Source: Sphingopyxis sp. 2PD
GTDB lineage: Bacteria; Pseudomonadota; Alphaproteobacteria; Sphingomonadales; Sphingomonadaceae
Reading direction: 5' to 3'
Assembly: GCF_005503695.1 (NCBI RefSeq)
Contig: NZ_SCMU01000003.1
Location: forward strand, 186,001 to 250,000
Length of the DNA: 64,000 nt
Shown here: positions 9,265-18,584 of the stretch, piece by piece
Layout: each line of letters opens with the position of its first letter
How positions within the stretch are numbered: the first letter of the stretch is position 1
Translations under genes and position numbers: made by a program
The notes under the pieces: model-generated
The model's database searches: none
Told to the model about the DNA's origin: nothing
What the model saw: only the letters and a program-made list of their open reading frames with translations

Positions 9265-10278
9265 CTAATAAGCCCGCGCGACCGCAAAGGCGACCGCCTC
9301 GGTCAGCGCCGCCTTGGCGTGGCTGGCGCGGAAGCCGCCGATCGCGTCGACCGCGCGCTGGCCATAGTGGCGCGCGCGCGCCAGCGTGTCGTCGATCGTG
9401 CCATGCTGGCGCAGCAGGCGGGTGGCGTGGGCGAGATCGTCATCCGACGTCCGGTGACCGGTGATCGCCTGTTTCCAGAATTCGCGTTCGTCGGCGCTGC
9501 CGCGCGCATAGGCGAGGATAACGGGCAGCGTGACCTTGCCGTCGCGAAAGTCGTCGCCGACCCCCTTGCCCATCGTTTCGGCGTCCGAAACATAGTCGAT
9601 CGCGTCGTCAACGAGCTGGAACGCGATGCCGAGGTTGCGGCCATAGGCGTCGAGCGCGGCCTCGGTCGCTTCGTCGCGTTCGGCGACGACCGCGGCGATC
9701 TTGCACGCCGCGGCGAACAGTTCGGCGGTCTTGGCGTTGATGATCGCGAGATACTGGTCCTCGCTGGTTTCGATGCGGCGCTGGGCGGAGAGCTGGTTGA
9801 CCTCGCCCTCGGCAATCACCGCCGACGCGCGGCTCAAAATCTTGAGCACCTTCAGCGATCCGTCCTCGACCATCACCTCAAAGGCGCGGCTGAACAGGAA
9901 ATCGCCGACCAACACCGATGCGCTGTTGCCCCAGATGATGTTCGCGGTCTTGCGCCCGCGGCGGAGGTCCGATTTGTCGACGACATCGTCGTGGAGGAGC
10001 GTCGCGGTGTGGATGAATTCGACCGCGGCGGCCAGCTTGCAATGACGCCGCCCCGGATAATCGAGCAGCTTGCCGCACGCGAGCGTCAGCATCGGCCGCA
10101 TCCGCTTGCCGCCGCCCGCGATCAGGTGGCCCGCGAGTTCGGGGATCAGCGGCACTTCGGACTGCATGCGGTCGAGAATGACCGAATTCACCTCGTTCAT
10201 ATCGGCGGCGACAAGCGCCATCATCGGATCGAGCGAGGGGGGCCGGTCGCCGTGGAGCTGGTGGATTTCGGCAATCAT
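9265..10278 (-). CDS. ispB: Polyprenyl diphosphate synthase (octa/decaprenyl type)
   Basis: The 337-residue product is a trans-prenyltransferase. The first Asp-rich motif is LLHDDVVDKSDLRRG with the following RRG, and the second is QLVDDAIDY. The early GGGKRMRPML element is the IPP-binding region. It makes the long prenyl tail of ubiquinone at the membrane; sphingomonads carry Q-10, so decaprenyl is the likely product, which is inference. The ATG at 10,278 (MIAEIHQLHGD) is preferred over an upstream start at 10,368 because the extension is basic, unconserved-looking sequence. Confidence 0.92.
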   Translation of the reverse strand: MIAEIHQLHGDRPPSLDPMMALVAADMNEVNSVILDRMQSEVPLIPELAGHLIAGGGKRMRPMLTLACGKLLDYPGRRHCKLAAAVEFIHTATLLHDDVVDKSDLRRGRKTANIIWGNSASVLVGDFLFSRAFEVMVEDGSLKVLKILSRASAVIAEGEVNQLSAQRRIETSEDQYLAIINAKTAELFAAACKIAAVVAERDEATEAALDAYGRNLGIAFQLVDDAIDYVSDAETMGKGVGDDFRDGKVTLPVILAYARGSADEREFWKQAITGHRTSDDDLAHATRLLRQHGTIDDTLARARHYGQRAVDAIGGFRASHAKAALTEAVAFAVARAY

Positions 10279-10382
10279 GATGCGGCGAGCCTTGGCGGCG
10301 CGGCCGCGATTTTGCAACGACTTTCGGCTTGCATGACGCCCCTCCCCGGTGCCAAGCGTGCCGGGCATAAGAGGAGCCGCAT

Positions 10383-10670
10383 ATGGACGACCAACTGAGC
10401 CGCTACCGTCAGAGCATCGACAATATCGACGCGGCGCTGGTCTATATGCTGGCCGAGCGGTTCAAGGTCACCAAGGCGGTCGGCGAGCTGAAAGCACGCG
10501 AGGGCATGCCGCCCGCCGATCCAGGCCGCGAGGAGCGGCAGATCGAGCGGCTGCGGTCGCTGGCGCGCGACGCCGACCTCGATCCCGATTTCACCGAAAA
10601 ATTCCTGCGCTTCATCATCGAAGAAGTGATCCGCCATCACCAGCAGGCAAAGCGCGAGCAGGACGTCTGA
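10383..10670 (+). CDS. Chorismate mutase (AroQ class)
   Basis: The product is 95 residues and all helical. The AroQ pattern is visible: an early Arg (RQSIDNIDAALVYMLAERF), then VGELKARE with the catalytic-type Lys, then REERQIERL and the C-terminal FIIEEVIRHH. It converts chorismate to prephenate for Phe and Tyr synthesis. It ends two bases before the GTG of the glutathione S-transferase, so the two are probably co-transcribed. A second, divergent chorismate mutase lies at 27,187-27,501. Confidence 0.88.
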   Translation: MDDQLSRYRQSIDNIDAALVYMLAERFKVTKAVGELKAREGMPPADPGREERQIERLRSLARDADLDPDFTEKFLRFIIEEVIRHHQQAKREQDV

Positions 10671-10672
10671 CG

Positions 10673-11362
10673 GTGGACCATCCGATCTTTGCCAAATGGC
10701 CCGCGCAATATCCGGACCGGCTCCAGCTTTTCTCGGCCCCGACGCCGAACGGGGTCAAGGTCGGCATCATGCTCGAAGAAACCGGCCTCCCTTACGAGCC
10801 GCACCGCATCGATATCATGGCGAACGAAAGCCATGACCCGGCCTTTCTGGCGCTCAACCCGAACGGCAAGATTCCGGCGATCTACGACCCCGACGGCCCC
10901 GGCGGCAAGCCGCTGGCGCTGTGGGAATCGGGCGCGATCCTGATCTATCTGGCCGACAAGACGGGGCAGTTGATCTCGCCCGATTCCGGGGCGCGATACG
11001 AAACGATCCAGTGGGTGATGTGGCAGATGGGCGGGGTCGGGCCGATGTTCGGCCAGCTCGGCTTTTTCCATAAATTCGCGGGGCGCGAATATGAGGACAA
11101 GCGCCCGCGCGACCGTTATGCGGCGGAATCGGCGCGATTGCTCGGCGTCCTCGACGCGCGGCTGGCCGATCGGTCGTGGGTGATGGGCGACCATTACAGC
11201 ATCGCCGACATTTCGCTGCTCGGCTGGGTGCGTAATCTGATCGGCTTTTACGAGGCCGCCGAAATCGTCGGCTTCGACCGTTTTGCGCATGTCCAGCGCT
11301 GGCTGGATGCGGGGCTGGCGCGGCCGACGGTGCAGCGCGGGCTGGTGGTCACCGCAGCTTGA
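10673..11362 (+). CDS. Glutathione S-transferase (Nu-like, YghU/YfcG type)
   Basis: The 229-residue product starts at a GTG two bases after the chorismate mutase stop. The N-terminal thioredoxin-like domain has FSAPTPNGVKVGIMLEETGLPYEPH, then NPNGKIPAIYD and WESGAILIYLADKTG, which are glutathione-binding features of the YfcG/YghU (Nu) class. The C-terminal helical domain contains WVMWQMGGVGPMFGQ. These enzymes act as disulfide-bond reductases or peroxidases with glutathione in the cytoplasm. Confidence 0.9.
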   Translation: MDHPIFAKWPAQYPDRLQLFSAPTPNGVKVGIMLEETGLPYEPHRIDIMANESHDPAFLALNPNGKIPAIYDPDGPGGKPLALWESGAILIYLADKTGQLISPDSGARYETIQWVMWQMGGVGPMFGQLGFFHKFAGREYEDKRPRDRYAAESARLLGVLDARLADRSWVMGDHYSIADISLLGWVRNLIGFYEAAEIVGFDRFAHVQRWLDAGLARPTVQRGLVVTAA

Positions 11363-11414
11363 GCTTTTCGAAGCACGGCCGGGGACGGGTTCTACCCGCC
11401 CCCGGCGCGTTCGC

Positions 11415-12296
11415 TTACATCCCGTCCAGACCCTTGCTGACGAGAACATTCACCGCGACGCGGCGATTCATCGCCTTGCCTTCGGGGGTGCTGTTGTCCG
11501 CCGCGGGATCGGCTTCGGACATGCCGGTCGGGGTCAGCATGCGATAGGGCTTCCAGCCGCACGCCTGTTGCAGGTGATTGACGACGCGGCCCGCGCGCTT
11601 TTCGCTCAGCGCCTGGTTCAATTCCTCGCTGCCGGTGGAATCGGTGTAACCGACGACGAGCAGCAGTGCATTGTCCATCGCTTCGGCCTGGGTGGCGGTC
11701 GAGCAGAGGTCGGCCTTGGCCTGCGGCGACAGGATCGCCTTGCCGGTGTCGAAATTCACGTTGATCGTGCTTTTGACATTATATTGATCGATGTCGCCGA
11801 CGCGGCTGCGCAGCGCTTCGGTTGCCGCGGTCTGCTCGGCAAAGCGCTGGTCGGTGCCGGTACGGATCATCGACGCGGTACGCAGATCCTTGCTCTTGAG
11901 ATCGACCTCGCTCGCGACCAGTCCGCCGTCCCATTGCAGCGTATCGACGGTGACCGGCAGGCCGTTGAGCAGCGAGTCCGCCGCCAGCTTGTTGCTGCTC
12001 AGCCCCAGGAAGCCGCCCTTGGCCTTGATCTTGGTATAGTCGGCGATCGCGATCGTCGTGTCATTGCCATCGGCGGTGCGGATACGCATCCGGCCATCGC
12101 TGCGCGCCGAGATGATGCCTTCGACCTGCGGCCCCTTGGTCATCTGGTCGGGGGTCGGCAGGGTGCCATAAACGGTCGCCATGACGTCGCCGTCGGCGGG
12201 CGCTTCTTGGGATTGCGCGGCAAGGCCGACCGGCGTCGCAGCGGCCAGCGCGGTGATGAACAACAAAGTCTTTGGTCTTTTGGAAACGGTAAGCAT
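11415..12296 (-). CDS. OmpA-family outer-membrane/peptidoglycan-associated protein
   Basis: The product is 293 residues with a signal peptide at about 1-27 (LLFITALAAATPVGLAAQ). The middle holds a beta-rich domain, and the C-terminal OmpA domain (about 185-285) carries VNFDTGKAILSPQAKADL, VVGYTDSTGSEELNQALSEKRA and the terminal NRRVAVNV. The OmpA domain binds peptidoglycan in the periplasm. The gene stands alone, convergent with the glutathione S-transferase and downstream of a two-component system on the same strand. Confidence 0.88.
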   Translation of the reverse strand: MLTVSKRPKTLLFITALAAATPVGLAAQSQEAPADGDVMATVYGTLPTPDQMTKGPQVEGIISARSDGRMRIRTADGNDTTIAIADYTKIKAKGGFLGLSSNKLAADSLLNGLPVTVDTLQWDGGLVASEVDLKSKDLRTASMIRTGTDQRFAEQTAATEALRSRVGDIDQYNVKSTINVNFDTGKAILSPQAKADLCSTATQAEAMDNALLLVVGYTDSTGSEELNQALSEKRAGRVVNHLQQACGWKPYRMLTPTGMSEADPAADNSTPEGKAMNRRVAVNVLVSKGLDGM

Positions 12297-12457
12297 GACC
12301 CTACTCCTTCAGTGAGCCGCCCCCGCGAATTCCCGTCGCCCCTTCTTGCAACTCGGTTCGCCCGGCAAGACGGGACGTTCGATTGCGCAGACAATATGGG
12401 CGGATTGTGCGGTGAACCGATGCAAAGCGCCCCGCATCGCGGGAATTTTGGGGGCGT

Positions 12458-13864
12458 TTAGCCCGCCGGCAGCCGCAGCCGCACCAGCAGCCCGCCCAGA
12501 TCGTCGCTCTCTTCGAGCGCAATGCTGCCGCCATAGATTTCGGCGACGTCGCGCACGATCGCGAGGCCGAGCCCGGTACCGGGCTTGCCGCTGTCGAGGC
12601 GGACGCCGCGATCGAAAATGCGCGTGCGGTCGGCGGGCGAGATGCCCGGGCCGTCGTCCTCGACCAGTATCTCTGCCATCGACCCGTCGCGCCGGATGGT
12701 GACGAACACGCTCCCGCCGCCATATTTCGCGGCATTTTCGAGCAGATTGCCGACCAGTTCATCAAGGTCCTGGCGTTCGACGCGCGCCACCAGCTGCTTG
12801 TCGCCCGCCGCGTCGAGCCGGACCTTGGGATAGAGCAGCGCCACCGCGCGCGTCACGCTGTCGACGCTTTCGCGGACATTGGCGCGCGCCTGCGCCGCAC
12901 CCCGCCGCCCGACCGCGCGCGCCCGCGCCAGATGATGTTCGACCTGCCGCTGCATCGTCGCGGCCTCGCGCCGCACCGTGTCGGCGAGCGGCGAGGTCTG
13001 GCTGGTCGCGCTGTTGAGCAGGACGGTGAGCGGGGTCTTGAGCGCGTGCGCCAGATTGCCCGCGTGGAGCCGCGCCTCCTCGGCCTGTTTCTCGTTATGC
13101 GCGAGCAGCGCGTTGAGTTCGTCGACCATCGGCTGCACTTCCAGCGGCAGCGGCGCATCGACGCGGCGATTCTGCCCGCCGCGCATCGCGGCGATCGCGC
13201 GCCGGATATGCCGCAGCGGCCAGAGGCCGTAAAAGGTCTGAAGCGCGGCAAGGATGATGAGCCCTAGCCCGAGCAGCGCCAGGCTGGGGATCAGCGTCTG
13301 GCGCACCGCGCCGACCTGGGCGTCCAGCGCCTCGCGCGACTGGGCGATCTGGTATCGCCAGCTGACCTTGCTGCCCGGCAGGATGACATTGCGTTCGAGC
13401 ACGCGCAGCTCCTCGTCAGGGAACTGGGTGCTGTCATAGGTGTGGATCTGGTCGTCGATATGCGGTGTCGGCGCCTTCAGCGACCGTTCCCACAAGGACC
13501 GCGAGCGATAGGGTTCCTGATTGCCGCCGCTGATCTGCCAGTAGAGGCCGCTATACGGTTCCAGGAATCGCTGGTCCCCGAGCGGTTCGACCAGCCGCAC
13601 CTCGCCATCGGGGCCGATTTCGGACGAACGGATCATCGCGATCAGCACATATTCGAGGCTGGAATCGAAATTGCGCGTGATCGCGCCGGTGAGGACGCGA
13701 TCGAGCGCGAAACCGCCGCCGATCAGCAGCACCGAAATCCACAGCGCCGCGATAGCGATCATGCGCCGCGCCAGCGATCCGGTGATGCGGCTGGTCAGCG
13801 CGACGGGCTTTTCCACCGGTTCGCGGGCCGTGACGCCTGTCGTACTGGAGTCCATATCGGCCAT
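12458..13864 (-). CDS. Sensor histidine kinase (PhoQ-like)
   Basis: The 468-residue inner-membrane kinase has membrane segments at about residues 36-56 and 192-212, enclosing a periplasmic sensor domain of about 135 residues. Then come a HAMP-like linker, the H-box HAGNLAHALKTPLTVLLN (His near 280) and an ATPase domain with NLLENAAKYG, VEDDGPGI and GKPGTGLGLAIV. The layout resembles PhoQ-type kinases. It lies 11 bases after the response regulator gene, so the two form an operon. The signal is unknown. Confidence 0.9.
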   Translation of the reverse strand: MADMDSSTTGVTAREPVEKPVALTSRITGSLARRMIAIAALWISVLLIGGGFALDRVLTGAITRNFDSSLEYVLIAMIRSSEIGPDGEVRLVEPLGDQRFLEPYSGLYWQISGGNQEPYRSRSLWERSLKAPTPHIDDQIHTYDSTQFPDEELRVLERNVILPGSKVSWRYQIAQSREALDAQVGAVRQTLIPSLALLGLGLIILAALQTFYGLWPLRHIRRAIAAMRGGQNRRVDAPLPLEVQPMVDELNALLAHNEKQAEEARLHAGNLAHALKTPLTVLLNSATSQTSPLADTVRREAATMQRQVEHHLARARAVGRRGAAQARANVRESVDSVTRAVALLYPKVRLDAAGDKQLVARVERQDLDELVGNLLENAAKYGGGSVFVTIRRDGSMAEILVEDDGPGISPADRTRIFDRGVRLDSGKPGTGLGLAIVRDVAEIYGGSIALEESDDLGGLLVRLRLPAG

Positions 13865-13875
13865 GGCCGAACGGT

Positions 13876-14541
13876 TCAGCCCTGCGGATCGTCGAGCTGG
13901 TAACCCAGACCGCGGATCGTCGTGATGATGTCGGCGCCCAGCTTTTTGCGGATACGCGTGACGAACACTTCAATCGTGTTCGAATCGCGGTCGAAATCCT
14001 GATCGTAAATATGCTCGATCAGTTCGGTGCGCGACACCACCTTGCCCTTGTGGTGGAGCAGATAGGACAGCAGCTTATATTCCTGCGCGGTCAGCTTGAC
14101 CGCTTCGCCCGCTAGCGTGACGCGGCCCGAACGGGTGTCGAGCCGTACGTCGCCCGCGGTGAGTTCGCTCGACGCATTGCCGGCGGCGCGGCGAATGAGC
14201 GCGCGCAGGCGGGCGATCAGTTCTTCGGTCTGGAACGGCTTGGCCAGATAATCGTCGGCGCCGGCATCCAGCCCCGCGACCTTGTCCGACCAGCTGTCGC
14301 GCGCGGTCAGCACCAGCACCGGAAAATTGCGCTTTTCGCGGCGCCAGCGGTCGAGCACCGTCAGCCCGTCGATTTCGGGCAGGCCCAGATCGAGGATCGC
14401 GGCATCGTAATTTTCGGTCGAGCCGAGGAAATGGCCATCCTCGCCATCGGTCGCCAGATCGACGGCATAACCGGTCGCTTCCAGCGTCGCCTTTAACTGC
14501 GGGCCGAGGGTGGGTTCGTCTTCGACAATCAAGATCCGCAT
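13876..14541 (-). CDS. OmpR/PhoP-type response regulator
   Basis: The 221-residue product has a receiver domain (1-115) with the acidic pair EDE near residue 8, the phospho-acceptor Asp in DLGLPEIDG near 51 and KPF near 101. A winged-helix OmpR domain (about 125-218) follows, with LTAQEYKLLSYLLHHKGKV. The arrangement with the downstream kinase is that of PhoPQ-like systems. A PepSY gene follows upstream on the same strand, a frequent target or partner of such systems. Confidence 0.93.
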   Translation of the reverse strand: MRILIVEDEPTLGPQLKATLEATGYAVDLATDGEDGHFLGSTENYDAAILDLGLPEIDGLTVLDRWRREKRNFPVLVLTARDSWSDKVAGLDAGADDYLAKPFQTEELIARLRALIRRAAGNASSELTAGDVRLDTRSGRVTLAGEAVKLTAQEYKLLSYLLHHKGKVVSRTELIEHIYDQDFDRDSNTIEVFVTRIRKKLGADIITTIRGLGYQLDDPQG

Positions 14542-14656
14542 TCGGACGCCTTTCCTTGGCGGACCGGTGACCCCGGCCGCATGTTTCGACTGTGTATCAA
14601 GTCCGAACGATCATCGCAAAATGTCGTTGCGAAGCGCGTCGGCGATTTCGGAAGCT

Positions 14657-14965
14657 TCAGGGTTTGCGGCCGACGATCCGGCCGGTGCGGGCATCGACAT
14701 AGACGACGACGACCTGGCTGCCGTCCATGAACTTCAGCGCATAGATCATCCGGCCAGCGTCGAACTGCGGCCCGCCGAGATAGGTCATCTCGCTATAGGG
14801 CGCGCGCGAACGGACTTCGGCGATCAGCCGGTTGAGCGGAATGACCTGCCCCTGCGCCGCCGCATCGCGCAGATGGTCCTGATCGCGATTGCCGCGCGCG
14901 GCCGCGGGTGCGCCTGCGGACAGCAGCAGGGCCGAGATGAGCGAGAAGATCAGGGTACGGGTCAT
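14657..14965 (-). CDS. PepSY-domain periplasmic protein
   Basis: The product is 102 residues with a signal peptide (about 1-23, ending APAAARG). A single PepSY-like domain follows: IPLNRLIAEVRSRAP, AGRMIYALKFMDGSQVVVVYVDARTGRIVGRKP. PepSY domains often inhibit proteases or sense the envelope. Its position 115 bases upstream of the response regulator suggests membership in the same regulatory unit. Confidence 0.85.
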   Translation of the reverse strand: MTRTLIFSLISALLLSAGAPAAARGNRDQDHLRDAAAQGQVIPLNRLIAEVRSRAPYSEMTYLGGPQFDAGRMIYALKFMDGSQVVVVYVDARTGRIVGRKP

Positions 14966-15053
14966 GGCCGTCTCTCTAATGCAAAGGCATTGAATAGGCG
15001 ATGAATGGTCCGGTCAGCTGGCGTTTCGCTTGCGCGTCGGGTCGACCGGGCCA

Positions 15054-15128
15054 TGGTGGGCGCGGCAGGGATTGAACCTGCGACCCCACCCGTGTGAAGG
15101 GTGTGCTCTACCACTGAGCTACGCGCCC
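15054..15128 (-). tRNA. tRNA-Val (anticodon CAC)
   Basis: Read on the minus strand the 75 bases fold into a full cloverleaf. The acceptor is GGGCGCG/CGCGCCC, the D arm GCTC-AGTGGTA-GAGC, the anticodon stem CACCC/GGGTG with loop TTCACAC (anticodon CAC), and the T arm GCAGG-TTCAATC-CCTGC. Discriminator A and an encoded CCA follow. It decodes GUG. Confidence 0.95.
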
Positions 15129-15236
15129 GTCCGGGGATCGACCGAATGTTCGACGCCCGAAAGCCGGACGTCCATAGCCGCTGCGCCGATGATTGCAACG
15201 GCGATTTCGCCGAAACGGCCGTCCCGATGCAAATCA

Positions 15237-15259
15237 GGCCGCAGCTTGCGCCGCGGCCT
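15237..15259 (-). terminator. Possible terminator hairpin after hup
   Basis: Perfect arms aggccgc and gcggcct with a 9-base loop lie 30 bases past the HU stop. The trailing sequence on the minus strand is only weakly T-rich (gattt), so intrinsic termination is plausible but not certain. Confidence 0.4.
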
Positions 15260-15288
15260 GAAATATTCTCACCGAAAGGGCTGGCCAA

Positions 15289-15561
15289 TCAGTTGACCGC
15301 GTCCTTGAGCGCCTTGCCGGCCTTGAACTTGGGCTGGTTCGATGCCGCAATGGTCATCGTTTCGCCGGTGCGCGGATTGCGACCGGTCGATGCCTTGCGC
15401 TTGCTGACTGCGAACGTGCCGAAACCAACGAGACGAACTTCGCCACCCTTTTTCAGCGAACCCGTGATCGCTTCGAAAACGGCTTCGACCGCCTTGCTCG
15501 CGTCACCCTTGGTCAGGCCGCTCGAGTCAGCGACGGCGGCGATCAGGTCTTGTTTGTTCAT
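15289..15561 (-). CDS. hup: Nucleoid DNA-binding protein HU
   Basis: The 90-residue product has the full HU/IHF fold: MNKQDLIAAVADSSGLTKGDASKAVEA, VRLVGFGTFAVSKRKASTGRNPRTGE, and a C-terminal KPKFKAGKALKDAVN-like end. The GRNPRTGE arm is the minor-groove-binding beta ribbon. It compacts the nucleoid as a homodimer. It lies just downstream of lon on the same strand, a conserved order. Confidence 0.95.
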   Translation of the reverse strand: MNKQDLIAAVADSSGLTKGDASKAVEAVFEAITGSLKKGGEVRLVGFGTFAVSKRKASTGRNPRTGETMTIAASNQPKFKAGKALKDAVN

Positions 15562-15728
15562 GCCTAAGGAACCCCTGCTTATGGTTGATTGAATGAGTCA
15601 TGGTCATGCCATGGGGCGCCACTAACGCCGTTTCGCCCTGCCTTGTCAAAGCAAAAAAGGGCGAAAACGGCGGCTAAACGACGATTTTGCGACGAAAAGC
15701 AGGGCTGCGAGACGTCGATCCACCGCCG

Positions 15729-18125
15729 TCAGTGGCGAATCGTCGTCTCGGGGTCCGTTCCCGGCGCCAGCGGCGGCGAAGCGGCGAGTTCGTCGGCCTC
15801 GGTCCATTCGATCGGTACGACCGGGCTGACCAGCGCTTCCGCCAGCACCTGATCGACGTGGCTGACCGGAATAATCTTCAACCCGCTGGTGATATTCGCC
15901 GGGATTTCGACCAGATCCTTTTCATTTTCTTCGGGGATCAACACGGTCTTGATCCCGCCGCGGAGCGCCGCGAGCAGCTTTTCCTTGAGGCCGCCGATCG
16001 CCAGCACGCGGCCACGCAGCGTGACTTCGCCGGTCATCGCGACATCGCGGCGCACCGCAATCCCGGTCAGCGTCGAAATCATCGCGGTGACCATGCCGAC
16101 GCCCGCCGACGGCCCATCCTTGGGCACCGCGCCTTCGGGCAAGTGGATATGGATGTCCTTGCGCGCGAACAGGCTCGGCTTGATCCCGTAACTCGGCGCG
16201 CGCGCCTTGACGAACGACAGCGCCGCCTGGACGGATTCGGTCATCACTTCGCCGAGCTTGCCGGTGGTCCGCACCTGGCCCTTGCCCGACGCGGTCACCG
16301 CCTCGATCGTCAGCAATTCGCCGCCGACCTCGGTCCAGGCCAGGCCGGTGACGGCACCGATCTGATCCTCCAGATCGCCCATGCCGTGGCGATATTTGCG
16401 CACGCCCGAGAAGTCCGACAGATTGTCAGGCGTAATCGTGACGCTTTCCACCTTGCCTTCGAGAATGCGGCGGAGCGCCTTGCGCGCAAGCTTGGCGATC
16501 TCGCGCTCCAAGGTGCGAACCCCCGCTTCGCGCGTGTAATAGCGGATCAGGTCGCGCAGACCTTCCTCGGTCAGCTCGAATTCGCCGTTCTTCAGCCCGT
16601 GCGCCTCGATCTGCTTGGCGATCAGGTGACGCTTGGCGATCTCGACCTTCTCGTCCTCGGTATAGCCTTCGAGCCGGATGATTTCCATGCGGTCGAGGAG
16701 CGGCTGCGGCAGGTTCAGCGAGTTTGCGGTGGTCACGAACATCACGTCGCTGAGATCGACGTCGATTTCCAGATAATGGTCCTGGAACTTCGTATTCTGT
16801 TCGGGGTCGAGCACCTCAAGCAGCGCCGACGCGGGGTCGCCTCGGAAATCCTGGCCCAGCTTGTCGATCTCGTCGAGCAGGAACAGCGGGTTCATCGTCC
16901 CCGCCTTTTTCAGGTTGGTGACGATCTTGCCCGGCAGCGAGCCGATATAGGTGCGGCGGTGGCCGCGAATTTCAGCCTCGTCGCGCACGCCGCCCAGCGA
17001 CTGGCGGATGAATTCGCGACCGGTCGCTTTGGCGATCGACTTGCCGAGACTGGTCTTGCCGACGCCCGGCGGGCCGACGAGGCACAGGATCGGCCCTTTC
17101 AGCTTGTTGGTACGCGCCTGCACCGCCAGATATTCGACGATGCGGTCCTTGACCTTTTCGAGCGCATAATGGTCATCGTCGAGCACAGCCTGCGCCGCGG
17201 CGATATCTTTCTTCAGCTTCGACTTCTTGCCCCACGGCAGGCCGATCAGCGTGTCGAGATAGTTGCGGACAACCGTCGCCTCGGCCGACATCGGCGCCAT
17301 GGCGCGCAGCTTTTTCAGCTCGGCATTCGCCTTGGCCTTGGCTTCCTTCGACATTTTCATGCCGTCGATTTTCTGCTGCAACTCGGCCAGATCGTCGCCG
17401 CCTTCGCCATTGTCGTTGCCCAGCTCGCGCTGGATCGCCTTCAGCTGCTCGTTCAAATAATATTCGCGCTGGCTCTTTTCCATCTGGCGCTTGACGCGGC
17501 CACGGATCTTCTTTTCGACCTGCAGTACGCCCAGCTCGCCTTCCATGAACGCGAACACCATTTCGAGCCGCTTCGACGGCGTGTCTTCGACGAGCAGCGC
17601 CTGCTTGTCGGACACCTTGATGTTGAGATTGCCCGCCACCGAATCAGCGAGGCGCGACGCGTCGTCGATCTGCGACAGCTGCACCGCGGTTTCGGCGGGC
17701 ATCTTCTTGTTGAGCTTGGCGTAATTTTCAAACTGATCGACCACCGAACGCATCAACGCGGCGGTATCGACGCTGTCGTCCACGGTGTCGTCGATCGGCT
17801 TGACGCTCGCCATCACCGTCTTGTCGTCATTGGTCAACGCAACGAGCTTGGCGCGTTCCTTGCCCTCGACCAGCACGCGAACGGTGCCGTCGGGCAGCTT
17901 CAAAAGCTGGAGCACGGTGGCGATCACGCCGACATCGTACAGGTCTTCGCGCTGCGGATCGTCCTCGCCCGGATCGAGCTGGGCGACGAGGAAGATTTCC
18001 TTGTCGGATTCCATCGCGGTCTCGAGCGCGGCGACCGAGCGGTCGCGGCCGACGAACAGCGGCACGATCATGTGCGGGAAAACGACGATGTCGCGCAGCG
18101 GCAACAGGGGAAAAGATTGCGTCAT
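15729..18125 (-). CDS. lon: ATP-dependent protease Lon
   Basis: The 798-residue product is full length. It has an N-terminal substrate-binding domain (1-200, [22 protein letters not shown]), a coiled coil, an AAA+ module with Walker [12 protein letters not shown] near 355 and Walker [10 protein letters not shown], and a C-terminal protease domain with [11 protein letters not shown], which holds the catalytic Ser near 678, and a Lys about 43 residues later. It degrades damaged and regulatory proteins in the cytoplasm. The hup gene follows on the same strand. No convincing heat-shock promoter was recognised upstream. Confidence 0.97.
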   Translation of the reverse strand: MTQSFPLLPLRDIVVFPHMIVPLFVGRDRSVAALETAMESDKEIFLVAQLDPGEDDPQREDLYDVGVIATVLQLLKLPDGTVRVLVEGKERAKLVALTNDDKTVMASVKPIDDTVDDSVDTAALMRSVVDQFENYAKLNKKMPAETAVQLSQIDDASRLADSVAGNLNIKVSDKQALLVEDTPSKRLEMVFAFMEGELGVLQVEKKIRGRVKRQMEKSQREYYLNEQLKAIQRELGNDNGEGGDDLAELQQKIDGMKMSKEAKAKANAELKKLRAMAPMSAEATVVRNYLDTLIGLPWGKKSKLKKDIAAAQAVLDDDHYALEKVKDRIVEYLAVQARTNKLKGPILCLVGPPGVGKTSLGKSIAKATGREFIRQSLGGVRDEAEIRGHRRTYIGSLPGKIVTNLKKAGTMNPLFLLDEIDKLGQDFRGDPASALLEVLDPEQNTKFQDHYLEIDVDLSDVMFVTTANSLNLPQPLLDRMEIIRLEGYTEDEKVEIAKRHLIAKQIEAHGLKNGEFELTEEGLRDLIRYYTREAGVRTLEREIAKLARKALRRILEGKVESVTITPDNLSDFSGVRKYRHGMGDLEDQIGAVTGLAWTEVGGELLTIEAVTASGKGQVRTTGKLGEVMTESVQAALSFVKARAPSYGIKPSLFARKDIHIHLPEGAVPKDGPSAGVGMVTAMISTLTGIAVRRDVAMTGEVTLRGRVLAIGGLKEKLLAALRGGIKTVLIPEENEKDLVEIPANITSGLKIIPVSHVDQVLAEALVSPVVPIEWTEADELAASPPLAPGTDPETTIRH

Positions 18126-18248
18126 TACGGCTCCTGGACAGGCGCCACGACCGGACGCTCCGCCCTTCTTATAGGGTGTTCATCGCTAATATGGCGTAAC
18201 TTCGCACGCATTCAATGCCGCTGCGGTGAACAGCGAGGGCAAAGCCGC

Positions 18249-18584
18249 TCAGAACGGCAGCTTGAAGCCCGGGGGCAGCGGCAGGCCGCTCGTCATCTTG
18301 CCCATTTCTTCGTTGCTGACCCGGTCGGCCTTTTCGCGCGCGTCGTTGAACGCGGCGGCGAGCAGGTCTTCGAGCATCTGTTTGTCCGAAGGAACGATCA
18401 GGCTGTCGTCGATATTGATCGACTTGATCCGGCCCTTGGCGCTGGCGAGAATCCGCACCAGCCCGCCGCCCGACACGCCCTCGACCTCGACGCTGTCGAG
18501 CTTCGCCTGCGCCTCCTGCATCTGCGCCTGCACGGTGGCGGCGGCTTCCTGCGCCGCCTTCATCATTTCTTCGATCGATTTCAT
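18249..18584 (-). CDS. ybaB: YbaB/EbfC nucleoid-associated protein
   Basis: The 111-residue product begins MKSIEEMMKAAQEAAATVQ and carries the family core VEGVSGGGLVRILASAKGRIKSINIDDSL plus the helical EDLLAAAFNDAREKA. YbaB proteins bind DNA as tweezer-like dimers. Its ATG overlaps the dnaX stop by four bases, the conserved dnaX-ybaB operon. Confidence 0.93.
   Translation of the reverse strand: MKSIEEMMKAAQEAAATVQAQMQEAQAKLDSVEVEGVSGGGLVRILASAKGRIKSINIDDSLIVPSDKQMLEDLLAAAFNDAREKADRVSNEEMGKMTSGLPLPPGFKLPF

Noticed and set aside
18126-18248. Heat-shock sigma promoter before lon
   Set aside because: Only a CCCTAT-like part was seen; the partner element is missing.
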